DNA from: Eucalyptus grandis
Lineage: Eukaryota; Streptophyta; Magnoliopsida; Myrtales; Myrtaceae
Length of the DNA stretch: 64,000 nt
Direction of reading: 5' to 3'
NCBI RefSeq assembly: GCF_016545825.1
Contig: NC_052618.1
Location: 36,960,196-37,024,195 of the forward strand
Shown: piece after piece, positions 34,881 through 46,029 of the stretch
Layout: each line of letters begins with the position of its first letter
Numbering within the stretch: the stretch's first letter is position 1
Program-made: the position numbers and the translations under genes
The notes under the pieces: generated by a model
Told to the model about the DNA's origin: nothing
Database searches by the model: none
The model's input: the letters and a program-made list of their open reading frames with translations, nothing else

Positions 34881-37800
34881 CTACATTATAGCGGCGTTTT
34901 ACTCTCTGCATTATGGTTGTTTTGCATTTTCCAATTGTTGCGATAAATTAGAACATTGTTGCAAATTAGAACATCGTCTACCGAAAGGCGACAATAGGTC
35001 CCTCGCTCTCACTATTGATCATGTAGTTGCATTGTGGTTGTAAAGCACATTATGCTAATTTATTGTTTCTGTATTGATTATTAGTCTTTTATAAAAGTAT
35101 CTTCAATTTAGAACTTGAACATTGCTTCAATAATTTGATAATTGAAAGTGCTTTGCTCTTTCATTGTAGGTCCAATGGCCGAGAACAAAGTTTATGTCAT
35201 TGTTTGCTATGGAGGTAAATTAAAGTTGGCCCACCATTGGAATGCATAGGTGGAAGGACTGATGTTGCTGAAATAAGTTTAAGTAAGAGTTTACTGTCTA
35301 GTATAATTGAAGCTATTGAGGCTTTGGGTATGTGTAAAATAGAGAAACTCTTTTACAGAGTTCCTAGAAGTATGACTCTTGTAGACGGAATAACTCTTAG
35401 GTATTTATGGGATAATTCTGATGTGATGGATCTATTTTATCATCATCCGTGCTCTGAAAATATTAAGCTATATGTTGAGCATGTTGATGATGAAAAGACA
35501 AGAACTGAGATGGGGGGTGTTGAGATGGAAACTGGAGGTATGTCTAATGCGATTGGGAATATTGATGATGGCGATGCCAATAGGGATCTAGATGAGGAAG
35601 AGGATGATGATGCACATAATTTGGTGGATGATGGCGATGCCAATGATGATTTTGAACTGGTTGATGCAAGGAAAAAATTAAAGGAATTTTTAGCAAGACA
35701 TAGGCTCAAAAATGGCGATTATAGTGAGGCAACTAGTACTTCCCAACCACCAATTGTGGATGAGGCTCAATCATTAGATGATTCTGGGTACGAAACAGAG
35801 TATGCTGATTCATATGAAGAAGACAGTCTTTAATTAATTTTAAATGATGAGGGTGACGAAGAGGTTGATGCTATTTCAAGGAGGAGAAGTAGGTTCCCAT
35901 CATATGATCAAAGTTGTACAAATCTAGTATTTATTGTTGGCATGACATTTGAGGATGCAATTAAGTTCAAAAATGCAATTTTGAAGTATTCTGTGGCTGA
36001 GCAAAGAGCAATCAAATACACTAAGAACACAAAAAGATTTGTAAGAGCTAGGTGTGCCCAGAAAAATTGTAATTGGATGATTTATGGTGCTCTTGATAGC
36101 AAAACTGGGTCATTTCATTTGAGAATGTATATAAATCAGCATATATGCAGTATCACTTTCGAGAACAAGAGAGTGTCTAGTATTTATTTAGCTAAGCACT
36201 TCACGATTCTCATTTTTGCAATGCCTAAAATCAAAGCACTTGAGTTAAAGAAATTAGTCAGAGAACAACTGGGAGTAAATGTCACTCTTAGTTAGTGTAG
36301 GAGAACAAAGCCAAAAGTATTGAAGGAACTACAATTGGGAGTAAATGCACAGATATATGACTACTTTGGAGAGCTTTACACTGCAAGCCCTTCAAGCAAT
36401 TTTAAATTGAAAGTTGAAAGGCCATTGCCAAATTCTCTACCATTATTACATTTACTTTGATGCTTGCAAGAAAGATTTTTTGGCTAGATGTAGGAAAATC
36501 ATTGGATTAGATGGATGTTTTTTGAAGGGTTTGATCAAGGGCGAGTTGTTATGTGCTGTAGGAAAGGATGTCAACAATCAAATGTATCCAGTGGCATGGG
36601 CAGTGGTAATAATCGAGAATAAGGACACATGGACTTGGTTTATCGAATTGTTGAAGTCAGACCTCGATATGTGTAATGGTGACGGATGGGCTTTGATAAG
36701 TGACCAACAAAATGTATGCTTTTATTTATGTTTTCATATATATTTTCTTTTTTTGGGTAATTGTCAGGGTCTCGTCCAATCTGTAGCTGAACTTTTGCCA
36801 AATGCAGAGCATAGGATGTGTGCAAGGCACATATATTCCAACTGGGGTAAAAAATACAAAGGAAAACAGTTGATGAGACAATTTTGGAGATGTGTTAAGA
36901 GTAATAATATGTCAGATTTCGAGGTGCATAGACAGAAGTTGAAGGAAATGACTTAGGAAGGTCATGATGATTTATTCCGTATTGAGCCAAAACATTGGTG
37001 CAAAGCCTTCTTTGACACCAACATTAAATGTGATGTCGTTGATAATAATCTTAGTGAAGTTTTTAATGGCAGGTGTGTGGAAGCTAGGTGCAAGGCCATT
37101 GTGAGTATGCTGGAGGATATTAGAATCATGGTTATGAATAGAATGCATACTCAGAGGGATGGATCTACTAGGTGGACTAGAAATTATGGTCCAAGGATTA
37201 TGCATAAGTTACATAATAATACAACTGCTAGTAGGTATTGCCAATTGATATGGAATGGAGACGAATGATATGAGATTATGAAAGGTGGTGACAAATATGT
37301 TGTTGATTTGAATTTAAAAACTTGTTCTTGTAGAGCTTGGGAACTGAGTGGAATTCCATGTTGCCATGCATTTGTGCAATAAACCATAAGAGAAATGACC
37401 CGATTGACTATCTAATTGAGTGCTTCAACAAGGCAAAGTATTTAAGTGCTTATCAATTCATGATGCCTACAATGAGAGGAGAAATTTTTTGGAATAAAGC
37501 CAATAAAGAAGCTCCTCAACCCCCACCAATGAAGAACATGCCTGGTAGGCCAAAAATGTGTAGAAGAAAGCAACCGATTGAGCTTGTAAGAGGTGATAGA
37601 ATGACTAAAGAGGGTAAGCAAATGACTTGTTCTGCTTGCAATGTGGTTGGACATAACTGTAAGGGATGTCCTTTAAAAAGGGTATTTCCTCAACTAACTG
37701 ATCATCTTAATGCTGGGCATGTCACTTTAACATGTTGTTAATCAATGCTTAATATGTGCTTCTTAGGCCAATGCTCGGGCCAATGTATGTACATCTAATG

Positions 37801-39259
37801 CTCGTGCCAATGCAAGTATAGCTGAAGCTTATGCTTAATCTCAGGCTAATTCCACCGGACCAAAGTTTGGAAAAAGACAAGTAAGTTGTCATCTAACCAT
37901 TATTGTAAGTTTTATATGTCAAGGTTCCAATTTAGTAATTATGAATATATATTCAGGCTAAAGCTAAAGCAACGACAAGCGTAACTGGAGGAGGATCCGA
38001 AAGCCATGCCAATGCTTCTGCAAATGCCAATTCTATAGGAGACAATAGTGGGCATGTTAATGCTTCTGCTCAAGCTAGTGCAGATGTAAGAGGGTATAGT
38101 GCTCGTGCAAATGTAAGAGAATGTAGTGCCACTACTTTTGCTTAGGTTAGTGCTGATGTTAGAGGATGTAGTGGTGAGGCAAATGCTTTTGGTGAAGTTC
38201 TTTCTGATCAAGGGGAATGCATTTATTGTGCACCCCCAATATAATGGCTAAGCATAGACCTGAAAAAATTTCGATGAGTAATACCTCAATCCTTAAGCAT
38301 ACATGTATTGTAACTAATTTTTCATGTTAAATGAATTTTTTATTATTTTAGTTTAAAAGACCCACCATTGAAAATCACACGATACAAAGAGAATCATAGG
38401 CCAAGAGGATGAAAATGGTAAGGTTGGGTGTTGACGCAAATCCTATGACAAACCGTCATATTCTCAAGGTGAGTAATATTGTTAAAATTTTCTAATAGTA
38501 ATTGCTTATCTTCTTAAGCTAAAAACACGCTCATTCTTATGTAGCCTAATACAACTGATAAAAGAATCTTTAACCTACCGGACAAATGAGTAGTTTCAAG
38601 AGCTATGTCAACAGCAAAGGTGCATTCCCAAGTCAGTGCACAACCTTGGTCATATCATGCATCAGTAGCTTCTCGAAAACAAATTGCGGTGACGCTGAAG
38701 CCACCATTACAACCCAAGGCTAGTTCCCAACCTCAGTCATCTCATTAAACAGTAGCTCCTCCAAAGCACGTTGCAATGAAGCCAAAGGCACTATCGCAAC
38801 CTGAGGCTAGTTCCCAGGCTTAGTCATCTCAAGCTAAAGAGCTCAGAAGCATCTTGGCTTAAAGCGAAAGGCACCATCACAACCCCAAGCAAGTTCCCAA
38901 CCTCAATCATCTCGTGCAACATTAGCTCCTCAAAGCATGTTGCAATGAAGCCAAAGGCACTATTGCAACCTGAGGCCAATTCCTAAGCTCAATCATCTTA
39001 GGCTATAATAGCTCAGAAGCATCTTGGTTTAAAGTGAAAGGCATCATCACAACCTCAGGCAGCTCCTTGAAAACACATTGCGGTGAAGTCGAAGCCATTA
39101 TTGCGATCTAAGGCTAGTTCACAGGCTCAGTCATCTCAGGCTATAACAACTCCTCCAAAGCCTATCGCTGTGAGACAATATATAAGGAAAATCGCCAGAA
39201 TTATGAATCAAGTGAAGGCTCAACCTACTGGACCATCAGAGACCATCATATTGGATTGA
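34484..39259 (+). pseudogene. mudrA-like MULE transposase (decayed)
   Basis: MULE transposases are DDE enzymes acting on the TIRs. Exon 1 lies in the left TIR (ATG 34,484, donor 34,512). The intron ends at 35,169, and exon 2 reads in frame into MAENKVYVIVCYGG. Then follow an acidic linker (35,540-35,660), the MuDR N-terminal domain (FEDAIKFKNAI, 35,949), DDE residues in GLDGCFLKG (36,507), ISDQQ (36,698) and NNLSEVFN (37,042), a GT-AG intron (36,718-36,772), a SWIM zinc finger CSCRAWELSGIPCCHA (37,327) and a knuckle CSACNVVGHNCKGC (37,631). The tail is Ala/Asn/Ser-rich, then Ser/Gln/Pro-rich, to a stop at 39,257. Frameshifts (near 35,236, 36,410 and 37,370) and stops (35,831, 36,293, 36,954, 37,266 and others in the tail) inactivate it. 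Confidence 0.92.
38620..39180 (+). repeat. Degenerate tandem repeats in the transposase C-terminal tail
   Basis: Units of ctagttcccaacctcagtc, gctcctccaaagc and gcaatgaagccaaaggcac recur several times with stops and indels. They would encode Ser/Gln/Pro/Lys-rich repeats typical of low-complexity tails in plant MULE transposases. Confidence 0.7.
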
Positions 39260-39906
39260 TATGTTTGCTGAAACTGGTGTTGTTAGGTGAATTTATGTCA
39301 ATTATTAGCTGGTTTTCTGTATGAGACATGTAGCATTTGTACATAGAACCTTTTGTGCACTGAAAATGTAAGCATTTTGTTGAACAAAACTTTTTGTGTA
39401 TTGAAAATATAAGCATGTTGCTTTGTCAATGAATTGTGTTTCGACGAGTTATGTGGGATGCTTAGTTTTGGTTTGGATAATGCACGAAAGTGGTTGCTCT
39501 TCAGGATTGTTAATAGGTGATTACTGAAATTGGCCATGAAGAATTTTCATTCTTCCAATGCTTTTGTCATTTTCTTTCCCATACACTATTAATAGGATTG
39601 TTAATAGGTTCCAAATTTATTCTTGTGGCAATAACTCATATAGTGCTATTGACAAGCACCCAAATCAAGCAACATTTTTCAATGCGAAAGTAATTTCTTG
39701 CATGGCAAGCAATCGGTCTTACAAACTACAAACTTACAAACTTAGAAATAAGGTACTATGGAAGACTTAGAAAGCTCCCACCAACTTTCACATTACATAT
39801 AACCAATACATCAATATAACACATGCATAGAATGAATGCCGATTGATATAGCATCTTTCCTTTCTTTACTCGTGCGAGCTCCTCTTTTAAACGTCTATAT
39901 ATTCAT

Positions 39907-40477
39907 TTAAGCTAGCAATGAGCTCACATCGACTTCGTCACGCCTCGATTGGCTTGATTCACACAATGCTTGATTTATTTCAAGTAGGTCAACTATCATG
40001 TCCCTCACATGATCTGGTATCTTTGGATCAACCCACATGAGGAAATCGCAGCAACTTGGACTATTAAACTCAGCACATCCATGGAACCTTCTTCTTGCGT
40101 TTTTCCTTGTCTTTGCCATAAGAATTGGTGATTGAAGACCACAATAATATGTTGGCTCCGAGTTGACCTCATTAGGAGTTACACCACTTGATTCGGATGT
40201 TGGCGCCCTCATTCTTCTAGGCTTCGCATTATAGGAACCTAATAGAAGTATATTAGCTATATTATGATTCCTTCATAACATCTTCATATAAGTAACTTCT
40301 GCATAATGCAATGTGTTTACTTGAGAGATTTAGGAGTTGTTTTCAATCTCCAAAAAACATCTCTCTTTTCATATGCATTGGATGAATAGACAACCATAAC
40401 TTACTAGTATTGGAGAATGGAAAACAACAAAATGCTATAATGCAGAGAGTGATACCTGCGTGAGGAGGAGTCGCCAT
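39907..40477 (-). CDS. GRF-type zinc-finger protein encoded by the MULE
   Basis: Two exons: ATG 40,477-40,475 and 22 coding bases in the right TIR to a donor at 40,455. The intron ends at 40,239 (ctattag), and exon 2 runs 40,238-39,907. The joined frame is about 117 codons with no stop. The domain YYCGL ... ARRRFHGCAEF ... CCDFLMWVD (about residues 38-75) fits the GRF zinc finger (CxCG ... GRRFYGC ... CGFFxWxD), thought to bind single-stranded nucleic acid in other proteins. Two changes stand out: the first ligand Cys is Tyr and the Gly of GRRF is Ala. After the finger is a likely helix (HVRDMIVDLLEINQAL). Transcription would be driven from the right TIR toward the transposase, as for mudrB in maize MuDR, which is unrelated in sequence. 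Its role in transposition is unknown. Confidence 0.7.
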
Positions 40478-41198
40478 CGCCGTTGCTAACCCTGTCATCA
40501 TCCCTGACGCCAATCGCTTCGCTGCTGAGATGTCAAGATTCCCACAAGAGAGGGCTTCGCACAAACTCACAATCGTCAAAGGAAAGAACACGAACTCACG
40601 ACCAATGTTGAACTCGAGGTTGATGAGGACCCAAATCGCAAGAGAATTGTAGTTCGGATGGATTCGATTTGGGGCTTAGGGTTCGGACGGATTCGATTTG
40701 GGGCTTAGGGTTCGGATGGATTCGATTTGGGGCTTAGGGTTCGGATAGATTCTTGGGGCTTAGGGCTCGCATGGATTTGATTTGGGGCTTAGGGCTCGGA
40801 CGGATTCAATTTGGGGCTTAGGGTTCATGCGGATTAAATTTGGGGCTTAGGGTTTGCTCGGAATAGCGAAAGTAGACATAGAGACGGAGGGGGGAGGGGG
40901 AACATGACGGTGAAGAAGACGGAGGGGGAGGTAACATGATGGTGAAGAAGAGACACGACGTCATTTGGAATGTGTGGCATTTTTTTTTAAAACTATTCAC
41001 AATGGAGGAGAGAGAAACAATTAAAAAAAGCCATGCGGGGGCCACGTCAGCTTTTTCGGTCAAGAAATTAGATGGCGTCGATTTTAGGACTCGTTTGAAA
41101 CATTTTGATAAGTTTTAGGACTTAAATGCACTTTTTGCAAGTTTTAGGACTCAAATACATTTTCGTGCCAAGTTGTAGGACTTCTGGAGCACTTATCC
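40430..41198 (-). repeat. Right terminal inverted repeat of the MULE
   Basis: Inverted match to 33,902-34,540 but about 130 bases longer, mainly because of a minisatellite at 40,655-40,865. It provides the first coding exon and splice donor of the GRF zinc-finger gene. Confidence 0.9.
40655..40865. repeat. ~29-bp minisatellite in right TIR
   Basis: About seven tandem units of the form ggattcgatttggggcttag plus ggttcggat, with small variants. The left TIR has about two. The embedded ggcttagggtt resembles but is not the plant telomere repeat. Confidence 0.85.
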
Positions 41199-42255
41199 TT
41201 ATATTTTAAGACAAAAGAAAAGGAATGAAAAAATTCTACCCATTTTGAATGTCTCGAATTGAGCTTGCGTTGGTCACTAATAAACTTGAGAGCCTCGTGA
41301 TCAGAATGAAGAACAAACTGTTTTGGCCACAAATAATGACTCCAATGATCAAGAGCTCTAACAATGGCGTAGAACTCTTTATCGTAAGTTGAATAGTTCT
41401 TCAAATTTGTCAACTTCTCGTTGAAATATGCATAAGCCCTTTGGGCTTGCACAACAACATCGCTAATGCCAACTCTGCTTACATTTCACTTGACTTCAAA
41501 TACTTTATCAAAATCAGGAAGGGCAAGAACATGGGATTCACAAAGTTTCTACTTGATCACCTCAAAGGCATTTTGAGCAACCTTTATCCACTCGAAAGAA
41601 CCTTCTTCATGCATTTGGTGATAGGAGGCATGGCGGTCTTGAAATCCTTAACGAATTGCCAATAAAAAGAGATAAGACCATGAAAGCTCCTTACATCGTA
41701 AATAGACTTGGAATCGGCCAAGTCTTCATATCTTCCACCTTAGATTAATAGACAGGGATCCTATCTTTTGAAACCGCATATACAAAGAATATGAACCATC
41801 TTTCTTGGGCACGAGTAGTGCTAGAACAAAATATGGGTTCATACTTTCTTGAACATATCCTTTGTCGACAAGTTCATCAACTTGTCGTTGCAACTCCGTT
41901 GTCTCTTCCAGATTGCATCGATAAGCTAGTTTGTTTGGTGGAGGAGCACCGGGTAGCAAATCTATATGGTGCTTGATACCTCTTATAGGAGGTAATCTAG
42001 GTGGCAATTCCTTTGGGAACACATATGTAAATTCTTTCAATAAGGAATGCATCTTTGGATATATGGGTCACTCTATCCCGCTCTTTTTCTCTACCATAAG
42101 CAAAGAAAACACATTTTCCTATTTACTAATGGATCTCTCAACCCATGTTTCACTCAAGAATATATTTTCCTTACTTGTGTTTCTCTCCCTAGGTTGATGT
42201 TGATGTATCAAAGAAGGATTTAAGGGCACAAGAGTGATGCATTTTTGTTCCTTGT
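41199..42255 (-). pseudogene. Ty3/gypsy RT (internally deleted) and RNase H
   Basis: On the minus strand the start of RT is clear: LPPIRGIKHHIDLLPGAPPP (about 42,005-41,945), LQRQVDELVDKGYVQESMNP and LLVPKKDGSY (to about 41,790). The frame then jumps, near 41,745, to the region after the catalytic core (DVRSFHGLISFYWQFVKDF, about 41,702-41,645). The segment that should carry LDLxxGYHQ and the YxDD motif is missing, so the RT is inactive. RNase H follows: FNEKLTNLKNYSTYDKEFYA and HYLWPKQFVLHSDHEALKF (41,425-41,290), ending FVLKYK at the MULE target site. The rest of pol is at 32,273-33,891. Confidence 0.88.
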
Positions 42256-45200
42256 TGTCGCGACCAAAATTCCCGATGAACCACCTAAAGTTTGGCTAAT
42301 GGACTACTAAGTATAGACTTAGCTCGGGCTCTCCCAAGCTCATACCAATTCGCTAATTAAGTTCAAATATCTAGCATGCAAAATAATGGGAGTCACCATT
42401 AATCGGTTTACGATAGGTCGATTAGACACCTAAGTAAAATAACGAGAGAATTATTTTACTTTTACAAACCAGAGACTTTGGGTACGGGGACTTGATTACA
42501 CTAGACTTTTCTAGTACCCTTTTGGTATTTTTCTCTTTTTATTTCAAAAAAATGTTTTGTAGGCAGCTTGAATTAATTTTAATTCACTTCCCTAACATGT
42601 GAGGTGATTATAAGGGTGCACAAACCACCAATTTAACATTCAAGAAAGCAATGAGTAAATTGCAAACTTACCTCATATCAACGAAAGCATTTGCAATGTT
42701 AAATCGAAATTCACATCATCAATCCTAGATATGATTTCTAATTAACACGCAACCACTCAATTTTTGTTTTCACTTATTTAACAAGAATCATGCTTTATGC
42801 AATGCGTGCTACTAATCTAATATGAAATGATATGACATGGCAATATGACTTAAACTATATGACACAAATAAGCATGCAATTTATTCTAAAGAAATGCAAT
42901 AATTAAATGCGCAATCTAAATTAACCTAATGACTTAATTCTAATGATGGACAATTTCTAATTAAATGAACCTAGCAACAATCACTAGATGATAGGCATTT
43001 CATGAACCTAATCTTATATGACATGCGGATGATATTTTTGTATTTTTTTAAATAAAAATTCATAATTAAAAGTGCTAAAATATAAAAATCTAACTAAAGT
43101 GAGATATTATCTATTTTAAGTTAGGAATAGACTAATCTGAATCCTATCTTAACTTAGAAATTTATCTCAACATGCAATTTAATTCAAAAGATATTATCTA
43201 ACCTAGATGCCATCTAAACATGCATTTTGATATAACTAGAAAAGAATCTAACTATTATATCATGCAAAACACCAAACCATCCAATGTATCTAGGTTAAAT
43301 CAATTCTAATCTACATGATATCTAGAATGATTTTTTTTTTTTTTTGTATTTTCGGGATAAATAAAGCAATGAAAAAATAAGCACCAAATCATTCACGGTC
43401 ATCAAAGATATTATCCATTGTTTGAATTTGGAAACGATATTTAATCAAACTTGATTATTCCTCTAATAAAATCGATAAATTGATCTTAAGCCTTAAAGAT
43501 CACGATATCAATTTTATTCCTATGTAATTAATTATTCTATCTAAAGTCTTATAGATGGAATAAAAAAATTGACGTGCGGTTGCGGATTAGGCAATAAATC
43601 CTAATTGGAAAAACGCCTATCATTTAGATATGCACATAAGATACTGAAAATCATGTTTTAGGCAATAAAATATCCAAATCAAATTTAGATAAGATAATTA
43701 CTTGATTCCGCAAATGATATTACCAAATTTGAACCGAACAGAATCCGCTCAATAGATAACCAGGAAAGGATTGCGTTACTCGATGATGGAGGTTGGTGAG
43801 CAGCGACGATGCGGGTGGGTCACAGCTAATGAACCTGCAAAAGTAGAAACTTCAATGAATCGGCTTGAAGTGAAGATCAACGCTAGCTCGAGCTTGGCGT
43901 TCCGAATTCTTCGCGATCTCATTGCCAAAAAAAAAAAACCGTTCTTTTGCTTGCATGAAACAAAAACACAAAGCCCACAATATTATAGTAAAATCTGGAC
44001 AAAGCTTAAAAGGAAGACAAATCCACCACTCAGGATTATCCAAGCGAGATTATGATAACTCTTTTTGACCGTGAACTTCTCGGGTCGAGCTCGTCGGTGG
44101 TATAGGATGGCCGCCTATGATGCCATCTCAGCCAAGGATTCTTGGTGCACGACCAATGATGGATTCAGTAGGGCTCATGAATTGAAGCGATGAAGCTCGC
44201 GACTTGAGCATGTGGGGGCGCTCGGGACCTACAAGCTGCAAATCGTCTTTGACCGTGAGTATGGACAAGCTGCCATGAACTTGTCCTCCTTCGTACTGGT
44301 GGACTGAGGATGTGTCAATGCTAGCCGATGGATGTCTTGGCTAGGCTGCCTTGCAGTGATTGGTGGGATTCTTGGTGTGTGGAGGATCACCGGAAAACTG
44401 AGGAGCTTGCGGGGTTGTTCGCTGAATCTGCAGCGATTGGCGTCGAGGCTTCGTGATATGCTTTTCTACTTTTTCTTCTTTTTGCTTGCATTAAGCGAGG
44501 CCACAAAAATCACAACTTTTGCTGCCTCCTTCCATCTAAGTCTGGACAAAAACCAAAAGACAACAACATCCACCGCCTTCTGCTTCCCTTAGCAAGTGCA
44601 CGTGTGATGCGCCCGCTATTCTTTTCACTCGCAGTCTGGTGTCTTTTTGCTTGACCGAGTCTCAAGCTCCGCTCAATCTCTTGAAGACCTCATCATAGCC
44701 TCCCTTCGGCGTCCGAGACGTGCGTTGCCAGTGATGTCTCAATTGCAGGCTTGTGGATACCGGTGAAACGTGTGGAGGTGCAGCAAGCTGCCGTCGCCAA
44801 TCGTCAAGCAAGGACTGGATGCGGCGAAGTTGATGGACCGCGAGCGAGACGTCGATGACACTGAGGAAGGAGGCGCATCGATAGATGGGGACAAGCAGCG
44901 AGAGAATTTTTTAATCTCACTTTCCACGTCAATCCCTTTGTAGGGTGAAGACTCCTTTTGGGGTCTTCTGCAAAGGAGGCGTGAATCAGTCTTTTCAATT
45001 GTGGCTGCATGTTCAATGTGTGGCCCTCCAAAACCCTATGCAAACAACCTATTATAGGGCACCGATTAGGGTTTCAATTTTTCCAAATCGATATCCACGA
45101 AGATTCTTTTTCCAAACGTAATATTTGTTTTGCCGAACGCAATATTTGCTTTTCATAACTACACTATCCAAAAAATTCATATCTTGGAAAAATTTCAAAT

Positions 45201-45471
45201 TCCTATATTTCATGAGATAATTTTTATCATTAATTTTTGGGCCAATTTGCTCGCTTTGTGGGCTTAGTCCGGCCTGCCAAGTTAAAACTCAGAACCACTA
45301 ATTCAAACCCACCTGTCACTGGTCCAATAAATAAATGCAAAATTGCAAATTATAAATAAATATACTTAAATCTATATGCTATGCAATTAATATTTTTTTA
45401 GAGATAAAATTACCCCCTAATTTTTAATGCGATAATTGATTAAACGGGTTGTCAAAATTTAGGTGTCAACA
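42256..45471 (-). mobile_element. Solo LTR of the long-LTR gypsy family (copy 2)
   Basis: The 3,216-bp segment runs TGTCGCGACC ... GGTGTCAACA, flanked by the 5-bp duplication cttgt (42,251-42,255 and 45,472-45,476). It is homologous to copy 1 (27,862-32,044) in opposite orientation: both share the terminal 60-100 bases and the stretch around 42,485 (gggtacggggacttg; copy 1 inverted at about 31,800). A TATA-like box is at 45,057-45,050. No gag or pol frame exists inside. Open stretches at 43,771-44,055 and 44,332-44,592 have no recognisable domain. It lies between the protease and RT of the host gypsy element. Confidence 0.85.
45050..45057 (-). promoter_or_regulatory. TATA-like box of solo LTR copy 2
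   Basis: Minus strand ctataata, about 415 bases from the TG end, in a moderately GC-rich context. The position relative to the LTR end is plausible for U3, but it is less canonical than the box in copy 1. Confidence 0.35.
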
Positions 45472-45476
45472 CTTGT

Positions 45477-46020
45477 CAAATGAGTATGTCTTCTTATGCC
45501 CATCATGCACAACATTTCTATCATATTGCCATGGTCTTCCCAATAACAAGTGACATGCATCCATGGGAATCACATCACACAGAACTCGATCTCGATAATT
45601 TTTCCCAATTGAAAATAATATAAGAGCTCATTTCATTACCTTGAGATCATTTCCCTGACTGAGCCACTGGAGCTTGTACGGTTGATGATGTTTGGACGTT
45701 GGAAGCTCCAGCTTGTTGACCAAGGTTGTCAAAGCAATGTTGGTGCAGCTCCCACTGTTAATAATTACTAAACAAACCTTCTCGTTAATAGTGCAACGGG
45801 TGTGGAAAATGTTCTCCCTTTACTCTTTCTCATCTAGAGAAACTTTAGCATGTAATGCTCTTCGGATGATCAACAAATCGCTGTCATCAGCTTTCTCCAC
45901 AATCTCTTCTTCCATTTCAGATTTGGAACCATGTTGGTTTGGATTGTTCTTAGCCTTCTGAAGTGCAAAATTGATCTCCAAACTTTCTTAAATAATCATA
46001 ACTCCCCGATTAGGAAAATT
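45477..46020 (-). pseudogene. Ty3/gypsy aspartic protease region
   Basis: The retroviral-type protease cleaves Gag-Pol. Minus-strand readings in shifted frames give GSCTNIALTTLVNKL (about 45,755-45,710, corresponding to the usual DSGSxTN active-site motif, here NSGS) and LLGRPWQYDRNVVHDG (about 45,545-45,500), followed directly by the solo-LTR insertion. Several frameshifts and stops break the frame. The replaced active-site Asp is visible in the sequence. Confidence 0.7.
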
Positions 46021-46029
46021 AGCTAGTAA

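Larger units (their letters stand above)
33902..41198. mobile_element. MuDR-like autonomous-type MULE, 7.3 kb, two convergent genes
   Basis: The ends ggaataagtgctctagaagt and, on the other strand, ggataagtgctccagaagtc begin long terminal inverted repeats (33,902-34,540 and 40,430-41,198). The 10-bp target duplication ttatatttta is at 33,892-33,901 and 41,199-41,208, and the two flanking pieces of gypsy pol rejoin exactly across it. A mudrA-like transposase pseudogene (34,484-39,259, plus) and a GRF zinc-finger gene (40,477-39,907, minus) converge toward the middle. About eight differences are seen in the first 120 bases of the two TIRs, so the element is younger than its gypsy host, whose LTRs differ more. 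The transposase is dead, so movement would need another copy. Confidence 0.95.

Noticed and set aside
35237..35239. Independent short gene starting here with a TTG codon
   Set aside because: The frame is part of the MULE transposase after a frameshift. The upstream exon with ATG at 35,175 matches the conserved N-terminus.
40660..40860. CRISPR-like array of direct repeats
   Set aside because: The units are contiguous with no unique spacers and this is a plant nuclear context.
40655..40865. Interstitial telomere-like array
   Set aside because: The repeat is a ~29-bp unit containing cttaggg, not tandem tttaggg, and it is confined to a MULE TIR.
43771..44592. Open frames of 86-94 codons inside solo LTR copy 2
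   Set aside because: There are no domains, no conservation with the homologous LTR copy 1 at protein level, and the location is within an LTR.
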